Positions 8,656 to 18,030 of a stretch of 64,000 nucleotides of DNA are shown here, piece after piece. The notes beneath the pieces are model-generated. The model was not told the origin of the DNA, did no database searches, and saw nothing but the letters and a program-made list of their open reading frames with translations. The DNA comes from an uncultured Pelagibacteraceae bacterium (GTDB lineage: Bacteria; Pseudomonadota; Alphaproteobacteria; Pelagibacterales; Pelagibacteraceae). Numbering within the stretch: the first letter of the stretch is position 1; every line of letters begins with the position of its first letter. The position numbers and the translations under genes were made by a program. The stretch is taken from assembly GCA_902564385.1 (NCBI GenBank), contig CACFAT010000001.1, forward strand, positions 1 through 64,000, written 5' to 3'.

Positions 8656-9333
8656 TTATTGAATTTTTTTTAGTCTATATTCCCATAGACCCATTCTTTT
8701 ATAAGCCACTTTTATAATCAATGCTTTTTTTTTATCGTACCATATTTCAAAATTTAATTTTTTATCATCAGATAGATTTGGGTTGGTAGAAAAAAGTCTA
8801 AAATGTTCTACATCATATTCTTTATTATAAAGTTTAATTTTTTCTTTTCCTAAAAATTCTATGTTTTGTTTTTTTACACTTCCAGATAATGGACTTATTT
8901 GTGTTTCAGTTTGCAAAATTTTATGATTCCACCAATGACCGATTATATTTTCTCTATCCGCCTCACCCTTATATGATGATCCATCAATTATAAACTTCTC
9001 TTTCTTTTCATCAAAAATTAAATTTACATATTTTCTCTTATTGTTTTGAAATGTTTCTGAGTTAAATGAAATTAATTGGTCCCCAATATATTCTTCAGTA
9101 CCTCTACTATTTATAGAAAATACTGTAACACCCAATAATTTCACTTCAAAATTGGTTGTATTTTTTACAATAAATTTATTTTCTTCTTTTTTAAATGTGA
9201 AAATACTTTCTCCAATTTTTTCATCATCTTTAAATATCTCCATTTCTATGTTTGAATAATTTTTATAGTGATCAGTATGTGCTTGTAAAAAAAGAGGAGA
9301 TAAAACTAATAATATTATTAAGAATTTTCTCAT
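8656..9333 (-). CDS. Exported DUF6134-like protein
   Basis: 225 residues. Residues 1-18 form a signal peptide (MRKFLIILL, then LFLQA before H-T-D-H). The mature part is beta-rich, with repeated strand-turn patterns and conserved-looking GHWWNHKIL and WYDKKKALIIKV segments. These match my memory of the DUF6134 family of periplasmic or outer-envelope proteins in marine alphaproteobacteria, whose role is unknown. The stop codon abuts the pmbA stop, so the two are convergent and unrelated in expression. The family call is moderate; the export call is firmer. Confidence 0.65.
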   Translation of the reverse strand: MRKFLIILLVLSPLFLQAHTDHYKNYSNIEMEIFKDDEKIGESIFTFKKEENKFIVKNTTNFEVKLLGVTVFSINSRGTEEYIGDQLISFNSETFQNNKRKYVNLIFDEKKEKFIIDGSSYKGEADRENIIGHWWNHKILQTETQISPLSGSVKKQNIEFLGKEKIKLYNKEYDVEHFRLFSTNPNLSDDKKLNFEIWYDKKKALIIKVAYKRMGLWEYRLKKIQ

Positions 9334-9412
9334 TATTTCATATTATTTTAACTAACTTGTCAGAACTTTATATAGAATTTTTATGTTTAAAAGATAAATA
9401 GTCTAAAGAATT

Positions 9413-10060
9413 ATGTTTTTAACCATTAAAAATATTCCCTCAAAATCCTGGAGCTCAGAAAAACCTTTAAATTTAAAACCTAAATTTACAACTTTTTTAC
9501 TTTTATGTATTGGTTTGTCTTTGTTTGGGTTGGGTGAGGGCCTTTTATTAGTTTCTACGACTGGTAATTCTCCATGGTCTGTTCTTGCAGAAGGGTTATC
9601 AAACATATTAAATATTTCGATTGGTTTATCTACATTAATAATAAGTATTGTTGTCTTAGGGTTTTGGTTTCCACTAAAACAAAAACCAGGAATTGGTACA
9701 ATTTTAAATATTTTAATTATAGCAGCCATAATTGATTTGACGCTTTTTCTTTTTGATCCTCCTTTAGCTACTTTTTCAAAATATATTCTTGCTGTATTTT
9801 CTGTTTTACTTGTCGGTTTAGGAAGCGGCATATACTTAATTGCAAATTTAGGTCCTGGTCCTAGAGATGGATTGATGACAGGTCTAACAAAAAAAACGCA
9901 ACTTCCTATTGCTTTAATTCGAGCTACTTTAGAAATTTCAGCTGTTATATCTGGTTGGTATTTGGGAGGAACTGTTGGTCTGGGCACTATAATATTTGCA
10001 TTTGGAATAGGCCCTGCTGTAGCTTTAGGAATTTATATTGTGGATAAAGTTACGAAGTAA
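9413..10060 (+). CDS. YczE/YitT-family integral membrane protein
   Basis: 215 residues with about five hydrophobic segments starting near residue 23 (LLCIGLSLFGLGEGLLL). The Gly-rich signatures G-L-G-S-G-I-Y and LGPGPRDGLMTGL in the middle and FGIGPAVALG at the end are characteristic of the YczE/YyaS/YitT group of bacterial membrane proteins, whose substrates are unknown. The gene stands alone, 79 bases after the divergent DUF6134-like gene and 60 bases before another membrane protein. A long antisense frame over this gene is a shadow. Confidence 0.75.
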   Translation: MFLTIKNIPSKSWSSEKPLNLKPKFTTFLLLCIGLSLFGLGEGLLLVSTTGNSPWSVLAEGLSNILNISIGLSTLIISIVVLGFWFPLKQKPGIGTILNILIIAAIIDLTLFLFDPPLATFSKYILAVFSVLLVGLGSGIYLIANLGPGPRDGLMTGLTKKTQLPIALIRATLEISAVISGWYLGGTVGLGTIIFAFGIGPAVALGIYIVDKVTK

Positions 10061-10120
10061 ATGTTTTTAGTGGACAATTAGTCGATTGTTAATATTGAAT
10101 AAAAATTGTAAATATAAATC

Positions 10121-10576
10121 ATGTCTATAAAAAATTGGATGAAAGAATCAGCAAATATACTATTTGACGATAGTAAAAATGATTTAAGAGCACTTCCCAA
10201 AACTGTGAGACTACAAATATTATTAGTTTTGAGTTTTATATGGACAACAGTATTTAGTTTATACGTATTTTCATATGCCACTTTTGCATTTGGCTGGGCA
10301 GGGACATATGTTGCTCATATAGGTTTAATATTTGCTGTTTATTATACGTTTAAACAATTTCATAGAGCTGAAGCAAAAGCTGTTAGTGTTTTTAAAACAA
10401 AAAATTTTGATCCATTTAAAATAATGACAATTGTTTTTGTCATAGTTTTTATTTTTGTTTTCTCAAAAGGAATTGAAGTATTGACAAGAACAAACTCTTA
10501 CTCAATTCCATATGACGGACCTAGTAAATCAGCATTTGAAAAGTGGCTACCTTTTACCAAAAATAAATCTGAATAA
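10121..10576 (+). CDS. Small membrane protein of unknown function
   Basis: 151 residues with three likely membrane helices, at about 31-51, 55-78 and 106-126. The N-terminal 25 residues (NWMKESANILFDDSKNDL) and the C-terminal 25 are soluble and charged. No catalytic motif is visible and I do not recognise the family. It lies between the YczE-like gene and the convergent typA gene, ending eight bases from the typA stop. Normal composition for the region supports a real gene. Confidence 0.65.
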   Translation: MSIKNWMKESANILFDDSKNDLRALPKTVRLQILLVLSFIWTTVFSLYVFSYATFAFGWAGTYVAHIGLIFAVYYTFKQFHRAEAKAVSVFKTKNFDPFKIMTIVFVIVFIFVFSKGIEVLTRTNSYSIPYDGPSKSAFEKWLPFTKNKSE

Positions 10577-10583
10577 TAATTTA

Positions 10584-12410
10584 TTAAGAAGCTTCTGATA
10601 ATTTAGAGAGCTTTTTTCTCTCGTGAGGATCAAGCACAGCTTTCCTTAATCTGCATGAATTTGGCGTAATTTCTAGTGCTTCATCAGAATTTAACATGCT
10701 CAATTGTTCAGCGATAGACATCTTTCTTACAGGAGTTAAAACAACATTTTCATCTGTTCCTTGTGTCCTCATATTTGTAAGTTTTTTACCTTTCATGACA
10801 TTTATAATCATATCACCAGGTTTAGGTGATAAACCTACAATCATACCAGAATAAACTGGATCGTTATGAGTAACAAACATTTCTCCTCTTGCCTGTAGAT
10901 TATAAATTGCAAATGCTACTGCTTTTCCTTGTTCCATAGAAATTAATGCACCATTTCTTCTGCCTTCCATATCTCCCTCAAATTTTCCATAAGAATGAAA
11001 TATTCTGTTTATTACTCCTGTTCCTTTAGTTAGAGTAAGAAATCTACTGGTGTATCCCATTAAACCTCTAGTTGGTGCATGAAAGATTAATCGTTTTTTA
11101 TTTTTTCCAGTATCTTTAAGATCTATTAATTTACCTTTTCTTTTATTCATGGAGTCTATGACTTTAGAAGAGAATTCTTCGTCAAGATCCATAGTAATTT
11201 CTTCAATAGGTTCTAATTTTTCACCATTTTCATTTTTTTGAAATAAAACTCTCGGAGGACTTACCGTCATTTCAAATCCTTCACGTCTCATTTGTGTTAA
11301 TAATATTTCTAACATCAATTCACCTCTTCCACTTATTTCAAATGAATCTTTGTTTTCATTTTCTGAAAATGAAATCCCGACGTTATTCTGAGCCTCTTGA
11401 ACCAATCTCTCTCTAATTTGAGTACTTGTAAGTTTTTTACCTTCAGTACCAGCTAATGGAGAACTATTTACTGTTATTTTAATAGACATCGTTGGTGGAT
11501 CAATAGGGGTTGCTTGGATTGGTGTATCTACCTCAGTATCACATATGGTATCAGCAACATTTGCTTTTTCTAATCCAGCGATAACTACAATATCTCCAGC
11601 TTCACCAACTTCTATTGGTACTTTTTTTGTACCCTCGTATCTAAATATTTTAGTCAACCTTCCTTCATCAACTTTTTCTCCATCAAGATTAATTGCCTTG
11701 ATTTGTTGGTTTGCTTTTGCAGTACCTTGAGAAATTCTACCAACTAAACTTCTACCCAAAAAACTATCAGCATATAAAAGGGTCGAAAGCATTGCAAAAG
11801 GCTTGGACTTGTCGAATTCTGCTGGTTTAACATGGTCTATTACTAAATCTAATAATGGATTTAAATTCTCTCTTGGACCATCTATTTCATTAGATGCCCA
11901 GCCAGATCTCCCACTTGCGTAAATAACTGGAAAGTCTAATTGTTCTTCATTGGCATCTAAGCTGACAAATAAGTCAAAAGTCTCATTTAAAACTTCATCA
12001 GCTCTTTGGTCAGCCTTGTCTAATTTATTAATAACTACTATTGGTTTAAGACCTTGTTTAAGTGCTTTAGCTAATACAAATTTAGTTTGAGGCATTACTC
12101 CTTCGGCTGAATCTATTAACAATAATGCACCATCAGCCATACTAAGGACTCTTTCAACTTCTGCAGCAAAATCTCTGTGTCCAGGTGTATCAATAATATT
12201 AATTCTAGAGTCTTTCCAATTTATTGAGGCTGGTTTAGCAAGAATTGTAATACCTCTTTCCTTTTCAAGTTCTCCAGAGTCCATTAGTCTTTCATCAACA
12301 ACTTCATTTTCTCTAAAAGAACCACTCTGTTTCATTAAGTTATCAATCAAAGTAGTCTTGCCATGGTCAACGTGAGCAATTATGGTGATGTTACGTATTG
12401 ATGTTGTCAT
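10584..12410 (-). CDS. typA: Ribosome-associated GTPase TypA/BipA
   Basis: 608 residues, full family length. The GTPase domain has the P-loop AHVDHGKTTL at about 13-22, the switch region with RGITI, DTPGHRDF and NKLD. Elongation-factor domains II, III and V follow, with the BipA-specific C-terminal part (RTQGTDENVVLTP). TypA binds the 70S ribosome and supports large-subunit assembly and stress growth. It stands alone. Its upstream region is unusual: within 50 bases of its start lies a terminator hairpin and a degraded copy of the groEL 3' end, left by the rearrangement that brought in the restriction-modification genes. Confidence 0.97.
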   Translation of the reverse strand: MTTSIRNITIIAHVDHGKTTLIDNLMKQSGSFRENEVVDERLMDSGELEKERGITILAKPASINWKDSRINIIDTPGHRDFAAEVERVLSMADGALLLIDSAEGVMPQTKFVLAKALKQGLKPIVVINKLDKADQRADEVLNETFDLFVSLDANEEQLDFPVIYASGRSGWASNEIDGPRENLNPLLDLVIDHVKPAEFDKSKPFAMLSTLLYADSFLGRSLVGRISQGTAKANQQIKAINLDGEKVDEGRLTKIFRYEGTKKVPIEVGEAGDIVVIAGLEKANVADTICDTEVDTPIQATPIDPPTMSIKITVNSSPLAGTEGKKLTSTQIRERLVQEAQNNVGISFSENENKDSFEISGRGELMLEILLTQMRREGFEMTVSPPRVLFQKNENGEKLEPIEEITMDLDEEFSSKVIDSMNKRKGKLIDLKDTGKNKKRLIFHAPTRGLMGYTSRFLTLTKGTGVINRIFHSYGKFEGDMEGRRNGALISMEQGKAVAFAIYNLQARGEMFVTHNDPVYSGMIVGLSPKPGDMIINVMKGKKLTNMRTQGTDENVVLTPVRKMSIAEQLSMLNSDEALEITPNSCRLRKAVLDPHERKKLSKLSEAS

Positions 12411-12450
12411 TTGCGCGTTTTTATATATTCAAAATATTTTTTTTCAATTC

Positions 12451-12522
12451 AAAAAAAAAGGGCAGTAAAACTGCCCTTTTTGAATTTTTTCTTGAGTAAA
12501 ACTAGGATTACATTCTCATACT
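12451..12522. repeat. Degenerate copy of the groEL 3' end plus terminator (left flank of R-M island)
   Basis: This stretch matches 15066-15137 at the downstream end of groEL. From the hairpin onward about 51 of 60 positions agree: GGGCAG-TAAAA-CTGCCC-TTTTTGAATTTTT, then TTGAG, then GATTACATTC and CAT, with one single-base gap. The shared GATTACATTC contains the groEL stop codon and preceding Met codon on the minus strand. The rest of 12411-12679 holds no gene I can support. The copy most simply records a duplication that accompanied insertion of the two genes between typA and groEL. Confidence 0.75.
12460..12481. terminator. Rho-independent terminator (copy of the groEL terminator)
   Basis: Perfect 6-base stem GGGCAG / CTGCCC around a TAAAA loop, flanked by A and T runs that extend the stem and supply a T tract in either direction. 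It lies 50 bases upstream of the typA start on the minus strand and is nearly identical to the terminator after groEL. In its present place it would terminate anything read from the R-M side towards typA. Confidence 0.75.
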
Positions 12523-12679
12523 GGTTGTCATTAAGTCTTATATTATCTAGTCTTTTTAATTTTTGTTCATCAAAGTTCATCTAATTTACATCTCAATTCA
12601 AAAGCAATTCAAAAGGTCAATTTTTACCGTTATAGGCGCATTTGCAAGTGTAACAGTTATTACTTAGACTAGATTTAGT

Positions 12680-13606
12680 TCAATCAAAAATTTTTTCAAA
12701 AAAATTATCTAAATTTTTTTTATAATTTTTGTTGTAACCTGAGTATTTAATTTTCAATTTTTTTAATACTTTTTCAAATCTTTTAAAACCTTCTTTACTT
12801 CTAAGTTGCACCCATTGAACAGAATTATCGTCTAATTGTTTAATGTTTGTATCAGATAATTTATCAGCAACAAAAACATGGGAATCTCTTGCATAAAATG
12901 CATCTGCAGATTCTGGATTACCTTTTCCCATTAATTTTACCTCACACTTAAATTTTTTATTCCCATTAATTAGGTAAAAATCTGTTTCTCTACTGTAATT
13001 TTTTCCCTCATCAATTAAATTTCCTTTATGATAATTACTTTCATCCACACCAAAAATTTTACATAGTGTTATCATTAACGGTTTTTCTACTCTCTTACCG
13101 GCAGTGCTCCACAGACCTCCTCTAAGTTCTGCCCTTTTTACTGCAAGTGCATTTACAATAAATAAGAAATCTTTAAAATCAAAATCTTGTTTTACTTTTC
13201 CTTTATTAAATTCTATAGATAAGTTAACATTCATTTCTTCATCTTCACTTAATTTACTTAAAATTTCCTTTAAACTTGAAAAATTCTTTTTTGATGCATC
13301 TTTAACAACTTTTTCAACTGCTGTATTATACATGTTTGAAATTGTTTTTTTGTTCATTCCGCTATTTATCATTATTTCTTTTGAACTAAGTTTTAAATCT
13401 TTGTTTAAAAATAATTTTTCAAAGTCTATACTTTCTTCATCAGATAATTTAATTAGTGCTGCTTTTCTTTCAGGTATTAATAATAAAAAATTTTTAACAT
13501 GATCAAAAAAAATACTATTAAGAAGACTTACAACTTCTATTCTATAATCTTCGCCTTTAAGTAGTTTTTTGATTATATTTTTAGTTACCTCGTCTGAAAT
13601 TCTCAT
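12680..13606 (-). CDS. Probable type II restriction endonuclease, PD-(D/E)XK fold (CfrBI-like, tentative)
   Basis: 308 residues from the ATG at 13606 (MRISDEV). A longer frame starts at 13699 but would overlap the divergent methyltransferase by 36 bases, so the shorter form is preferred. The second half carries a nuclease core: E-T-D-F-Y-L-I, then a strand with C-E-V-K-L-M, giving the D...E-x-K triad of PD-(D/E)XK nucleases (Asp209, Glu222, Lys224 in the short numbering). A conserved-looking RGGLWSTAGKRVEKPL segment precedes it. Pairing with a divergent N4-cytosine methyltransferase makes a type II restriction enzyme the best reading. The CfrBI family name comes from memory of this gene pairing and needs a profile search. 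The recognition sequence cannot be read. Confidence 0.7.
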   Translation of the reverse strand: MRISDEVTKNIIKKLLKGEDYRIEVVSLLNSIFFDHVKNFLLLIPERKAALIKLSDEESIDFEKLFLNKDLKLSSKEIMINSGMNKKTISNMYNTAVEKVVKDASKKNFSSLKEILSKLSEDEEMNVNLSIEFNKGKVKQDFDFKDFLFIVNALAVKRAELRGGLWSTAGKRVEKPLMITLCKIFGVDESNYHKGNLIDEGKNYSRETDFYLINGNKKFKCEVKLMGKGNPESADAFYARDSHVFVADKLSDTNIKQLDDNSVQWVQLRSKEGFKRFEKVLKKLKIKYSGYNKNYKKNLDNFFEKIFD

Positions 13607-13663
13607 TCTAAATATTTTGGAATGAAATTCATTAAAGTCAATGATATATAAACCTAGTAATTT

Positions 13664-14971
13664 ATGAAGATTCACAAAGAAATTGGTATTAGAAATCAAA
13701 AGTTTTCAGATTCTGATATTTTGAAATCACTTAAAAAATTAGGGAAATTACACAAACAATTTAAAGATGAAGATATATTAATTGATCTTTTAAATTCTGA
13801 TAATAAAAATATTAGATATTATTCAATAAATAATCTCGCAAAATTGAATAATGAAAAACTTCTTAAAACTTTTGAAAATTTTTTAAATAAAGAAGAAACT
13901 TCAAATGTCAGAAGAGAAACTGCTTCTGCAATAGGAAGAATGAGAAGTAAAAAAGCAGTACCTTTAATGACCAAATTACTAAAAGATAAAGATCCAAACA
14001 TTATATTGCAGGCAGTAAGAGGATTATTAGTTTTTAAATCGGACAATAAAATTGAAAAAATTCTTAAAAGTTTAAAAAATCATCCAAATGAAATAGTTCA
14101 AAAAGTAATAAATATAGAGTTTTTTGATAATAGAAAATATTCTTCAAAACATAATGAGTTTCCAAATTACCTTAAAAATTGTATCGCAAATGGAGATGTA
14201 ATTAAACTTTTAGAAAAAGTTGATGATGAAAGTGTTCATTTAACTTTTACATCGCCCCCATATTATAACGCTAGAGATTATTCAATTTATAACTCTTATA
14301 ATTCATACTTAAAATTTTTATGGAAGACTTTTGAAGAAGTTCATAGAATTACTAAAGAAGGAAGATTTTTAATTTTAAATACATCTCCAATTATTATTCC
14401 AAGAACAGGCAGAAAGTATTCAAGTATTAGGTATCCAATTCCATTTGATATTCATAGCGAAATGATAAAAATGGGATGGGAATATGTTGATGATATTGTT
14501 TGGTTGAAACCAGAACCTAGCGCCAAAAATAGAGTTGCAGGATTTAATCTACATAGAAAACCTCTTGCTTATAAACCAAATTGTGTAACTGAAACATTAA
14601 TGGTTTACAGAAAAAAAAGTAACAAACTTATAGATTGGATATTTAAACAATATCCAGAGGATGTAGTAAAAAAAAGCAAAATAAAAGATGGATATGAAAC
14701 ATCTAATGTCTGGAAAATAGATCCATCTAGTGATAAAAATCATTCTGCAGTATTTCCAATAAAATTATGTGACAAGGTGATAAATTATTATTCATTTGAA
14801 GGAGATTTAGTTTTTGATCCATTTGCTGGAAGTGGATCTGTAGGTTTGTCAGCAATTAAAAATAACAGACACTTTTTTTTAACTGAAATAAATAAGGACT
14901 ATTTTAAAATTCTTAAAGACAAATTTGGATCAAATCTTTTTGATGATTTAAAAATTGGAATTAACAAGTAA
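13664..14971 (+). CDS. DNA (cytosine-N4)-type methyltransferase with N-terminal HEAT repeats
   Basis: 435 residues. About 33-150 is a run of HEAT-like helical pairs (SDNKNIRYYSINNLAKL, then SNVRRETASAIGRM, then DPNIILQAVRGLL). The methyltransferase domain covers about 170-425 with the beta-class order: catalytic TSPPY at 196-200 first and the SAM-binding DPFAGSG at 385-391 near the end. The S-P-P-Y form is typical of N4-cytosine enzymes, though some N6-adenine enzymes share it. It is divergent from the nuclease gene with a 57-base gap, where shared control is likely. HEAT repeats fused to a modification enzyme are unusual and might aid DNA or protein contact. The methyltransferase call is firm; base specificity is less so. 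Confidence 0.85.
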   Translation: MKIHKEIGIRNQKFSDSDILKSLKKLGKLHKQFKDEDILIDLLNSDNKNIRYYSINNLAKLNNEKLLKTFENFLNKEETSNVRRETASAIGRMRSKKAVPLMTKLLKDKDPNIILQAVRGLLVFKSDNKIEKILKSLKNHPNEIVQKVINIEFFDNRKYSSKHNEFPNYLKNCIANGDVIKLLEKVDDESVHLTFTSPPYYNARDYSIYNSYNSYLKFLWKTFEEVHRITKEGRFLILNTSPIIIPRTGRKYSSIRYPIPFDIHSEMIKMGWEYVDDIVWLKPEPSAKNRVAGFNLHRKPLAYKPNCVTETLMVYRKKSNKLIDWIFKQYPEDVVKKSKIKDGYETSNVWKIDPSSDKNHSAVFPIKLCDKVINYYSFEGDLVFDPFAGSGSVGLSAIKNNRHFFLTEINKDYFKILKDKFGSNLFDDLKIGINK

Positions 14972-14983
14972 AACTGATTTATT

Positions 14984-15004
14984 GGAGCAGATGCGTCTGT
15001 AACA
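14984..15004 (+). repeat. GGAGCA...TGTAACA element after the methyltransferase gene
   Basis: GGAGCAGATGCGTCTGTAACA agrees at 15 of 21 positions with GGCGCATTTGCAAGTGTAACA at 12635-12655. The two lie just outside the two R-M genes, in the same orientation. The match is GC-richer than the surroundings, so it may be a trace of the inserted block's ends, but it is too short and imperfect to be certain. Confidence 0.3.
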
Positions 15005-15013
15005 TTCCTAAAT

Positions 15014-15047
15014 TGTTCATCAAACATTCATCAAAATGTTCATCAAA
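15014..15047 (+). repeat. Three short tandem TTCATCAAA repeats
   Basis: TGTTCATCAAAC, ATTCATCAAAA and TGTTCATCAAA follow one another in 34 bases between the methyltransferase gene and the groEL terminator. A related TGTTCATCAAAGTTCATC lies at 12564-12581 on the other side of the island. The rest of 14972-15123 holds the groEL terminator and no gene I can support. Confidence 0.6.
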
Positions 15048-15074
15048 CTATTTTTTTCGTTGAAGTAAAAAAAA

Positions 15075-15097
15075 GGGCAGTAAAAACTGCCCTTTTT
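15075..15097. terminator. Rho-independent terminator of groESL
   Basis: Stem GGGCAG / CTGCCC around TAAAAA, bracketed by A and T runs, about 27 bases past the groEL stop on the minus strand. It is the intact counterpart of the hairpin at 12460-12481 and also suits termination of the methyltransferase gene from the other side. Confidence 0.85.
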
Positions 15098-15123
15098 GAA
15101 TTTTTGTTTGAGATTAATGGGGA

Positions 15124-16791
<1,668 letters not shown>

Positions 16792-16798
16792 TTATTAT

Positions 16799-17092
16799 TT
16801 ATTTACCTGTTGCAATACCCATAATGTCAGATTCTTTCATTATGCTGTACTCTTTACCATCAATTTTAACTTCTGTTCCTGACCACTTACCGAATAAAAC
16901 TTTATCACCTACTTTAACGTCCATAGGTATTAGTTTTCCATCTTCAGTTTTTGCTCCTCCGCCGACAGCAACAACTTTACCTTCTTGAGGTTTTTCTTGA
17001 GCTGTATCTGGAATAATTATGCCACCAGCAGTTTTTTCGCTGCTATCCAAAACTTCAATTAAAACACGGTCGTGTAACGGTTTAAACTTCAT
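16799..17092 (-). CDS. groS: Co-chaperonin GroES
   Basis: 97 residues, the standard size. It starts [14 protein letters not shown] and contains the mobile-loop region [19 protein letters not shown], which docks on GroEL, and the lid strand [18 protein letters not shown]. It caps the GroEL cage. A strong AAAGGAG ribosome site lies just before the start. It is first in the groESL operon, with a heat-shock-like promoter upstream and groEL 20 bases downstream. Confidence 0.99.
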   Translation of the reverse strand: MKFKPLHDRVLIEVLDSSEKTAGGIIIPDTAQEKPQEGKVVAVGGGAKTEDGKLIPMDVKVGDKVLFGKWSGTEVKIDGKEYSIMKESDIMGIATGK

Positions 17093-17118
17093 ACGAATTC
17101 TCCTTTAAATTAGCAGTC

Positions 17119-17147
17119 ATATAGAGACATATTTAATAATTTTCAAG
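17119..17147 (-). promoter_or_regulatory. Possible sigma-32 (RpoH) promoter of groESL
   Basis: On the minus strand CTTGAA (17142-17147) is followed after 14 bases by TCTCTATAT (17119-17127). This resembles the heat-shock pattern CTTGAA, 13-15 bases, CCCCATnT, with the -10 weakened to AT-rich bases. It lies 27 bases upstream of the groES start. I see no CIRCE inverted repeat here. An ordinary sigma-70 promoter is not excluded. Confidence 0.45.
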
Positions 17148-17214
17148 ATCTTGAATAAAAATTATGGTCTAAAAAACTCAAGAATTAAGCTTATTTTTAA
17201 GCTATACCTCAAGT

Positions 17215-18030
17215 ATGCCCCAAAACTTAGACAAACATGGATTAAGATCTAAAATAAACAGTTACGAATTATTTTTTATCGACATATGGGGAGTGATCCA
17301 CAATGGCTTACAAATTTTTGAGGATTCTATTGAAGTATTAGAAAATTTAAAAAAAAATAATAAAGAATTTGTATTACTTACGAATGCGCCGAGACCAAAT
17401 TCTACAGTTATTGATTTTTTGAAAAAAATGGGACTCAAAAAATTTTATGAAAATGTATACACCTCAGGAGAAGCTTCGTTAAAATATTTAGTGGAAAATT
17501 TTCTAAATACTAAATTTTATCACATTGGACCACCAAGAGATTTTGACTTATTTAAAAGATTTGAACAAAATAAAGTTAGCAATATTAATCAAGCTGATTA
17601 TTTTATTTGTACGGGGTTATTTGAAGATCATGAGACTAAACTTGAATATTATGAAGATTTACTTGAGAAATTTTCAAATAAAAAATTTGTGTGTACAAAT
17701 CCAGACCTAATTGTTGATAGAGGTGATGTTAGAGAGTTTTGTGCTGGATCAGTTGCAAAAATATTTGAGGAAATCGGTGGAAAAGTAATTTACTTTGGTA
17801 AACCTTATCCTCCAGTTTATAATTTATCTGCTAAAATTAATGGTAAAAATGTTTTATGTATCGGAGATAATATGAACACAGATATAAAAGGAGCTAATAT
17901 TCAAAATTTTGACAATTTGTTAATAACGAGTGGTATACATAAAAAAGAATTAAGTAATCATAATATTGATAAATTAGAAAAAAAATATGGAGTGAGAGTG
18001 AATTACACTCAAACAAAATTAAAATGGTGA
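17215..18030 (+). CDS. HAD-superfamily class IIA phosphatase-like protein (TIGR01459 type)
   Basis: 271 residues. HAD motif I is FIDIWGVIHNG near residue 22, keeping the nucleophile and acid Asp spacing (D-x-W). Motif II is LLTNAPRP, Lys of motif III is in FGKPYPP, and motif IV is CIGDNMNTDIKGA. The NagD-like cap lies between. This matches the alphaproteobacterial subgroup described as TIGR01459; the physiological substrate is unknown. It starts 122 bases from the divergent groES and overlaps ribF by seven bases, so it is probably co-transcribed with the riboflavin gene. Confidence 0.85.
   Translation: MPQNLDKHGLRSKINSYELFFIDIWGVIHNGLQIFEDSIEVLENLKKNNKEFVLLTNAPRPNSTVIDFLKKMGLKKFYENVYTSGEASLKYLVENFLNTKFYHIGPPRDFDLFKRFEQNKVSNINQADYFICTGLFEDHETKLEYYEDLLEKFSNKKFVCTNPDLIVDRGDVREFCAGSVAKIFEEIGGKVIYFGKPYPPVYNLSAKINGKNVLCIGDNMNTDIKGANIQNFDNLLITSGIHKKELSNHNIDKLEKKYGVRVNYTQTKLKW

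Noticed and set aside
9403..9987. A 194-codon antisense frame opposite the YczE-like gene.
   Set aside because: Pro/Lys/Asn-rich translation with no domain, while the plus-strand frame has clear membrane helices and family motifs.
12450..12580. A 43-codon minus-strand frame from ATG at 12580 between typA and the nuclease gene.
   Set aside because: It runs straight through the duplicated terminator hairpin and its A/T runs, and its last part is the groEL-end copy; it is most likely accidental.
12635..12655. GGCGCATTTGCAAGTGTAACA compared with 14984-15004 as attachment-site halves of the island.
   Set aside because: Only 15 of 21 positions agree, there is no integrase gene in the block and the order of flanking repeats is mirrored, so it was not scored as an att site.
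15014..15047. TTCATCAAA repeats read as a CRISPR-like array.
   Set aside because: Units are only 11-12 bases with no spacers and no cas genes are near.
17188..17203. Inverted repeat AGCTTA-TTTT-TAAGCT just ahead of the HAD gene, considered as an operator or CIRCE element.
   Set aside because: Only six base pairs in AT-rich sequence and no match to the CIRCE consensus; expected by chance.
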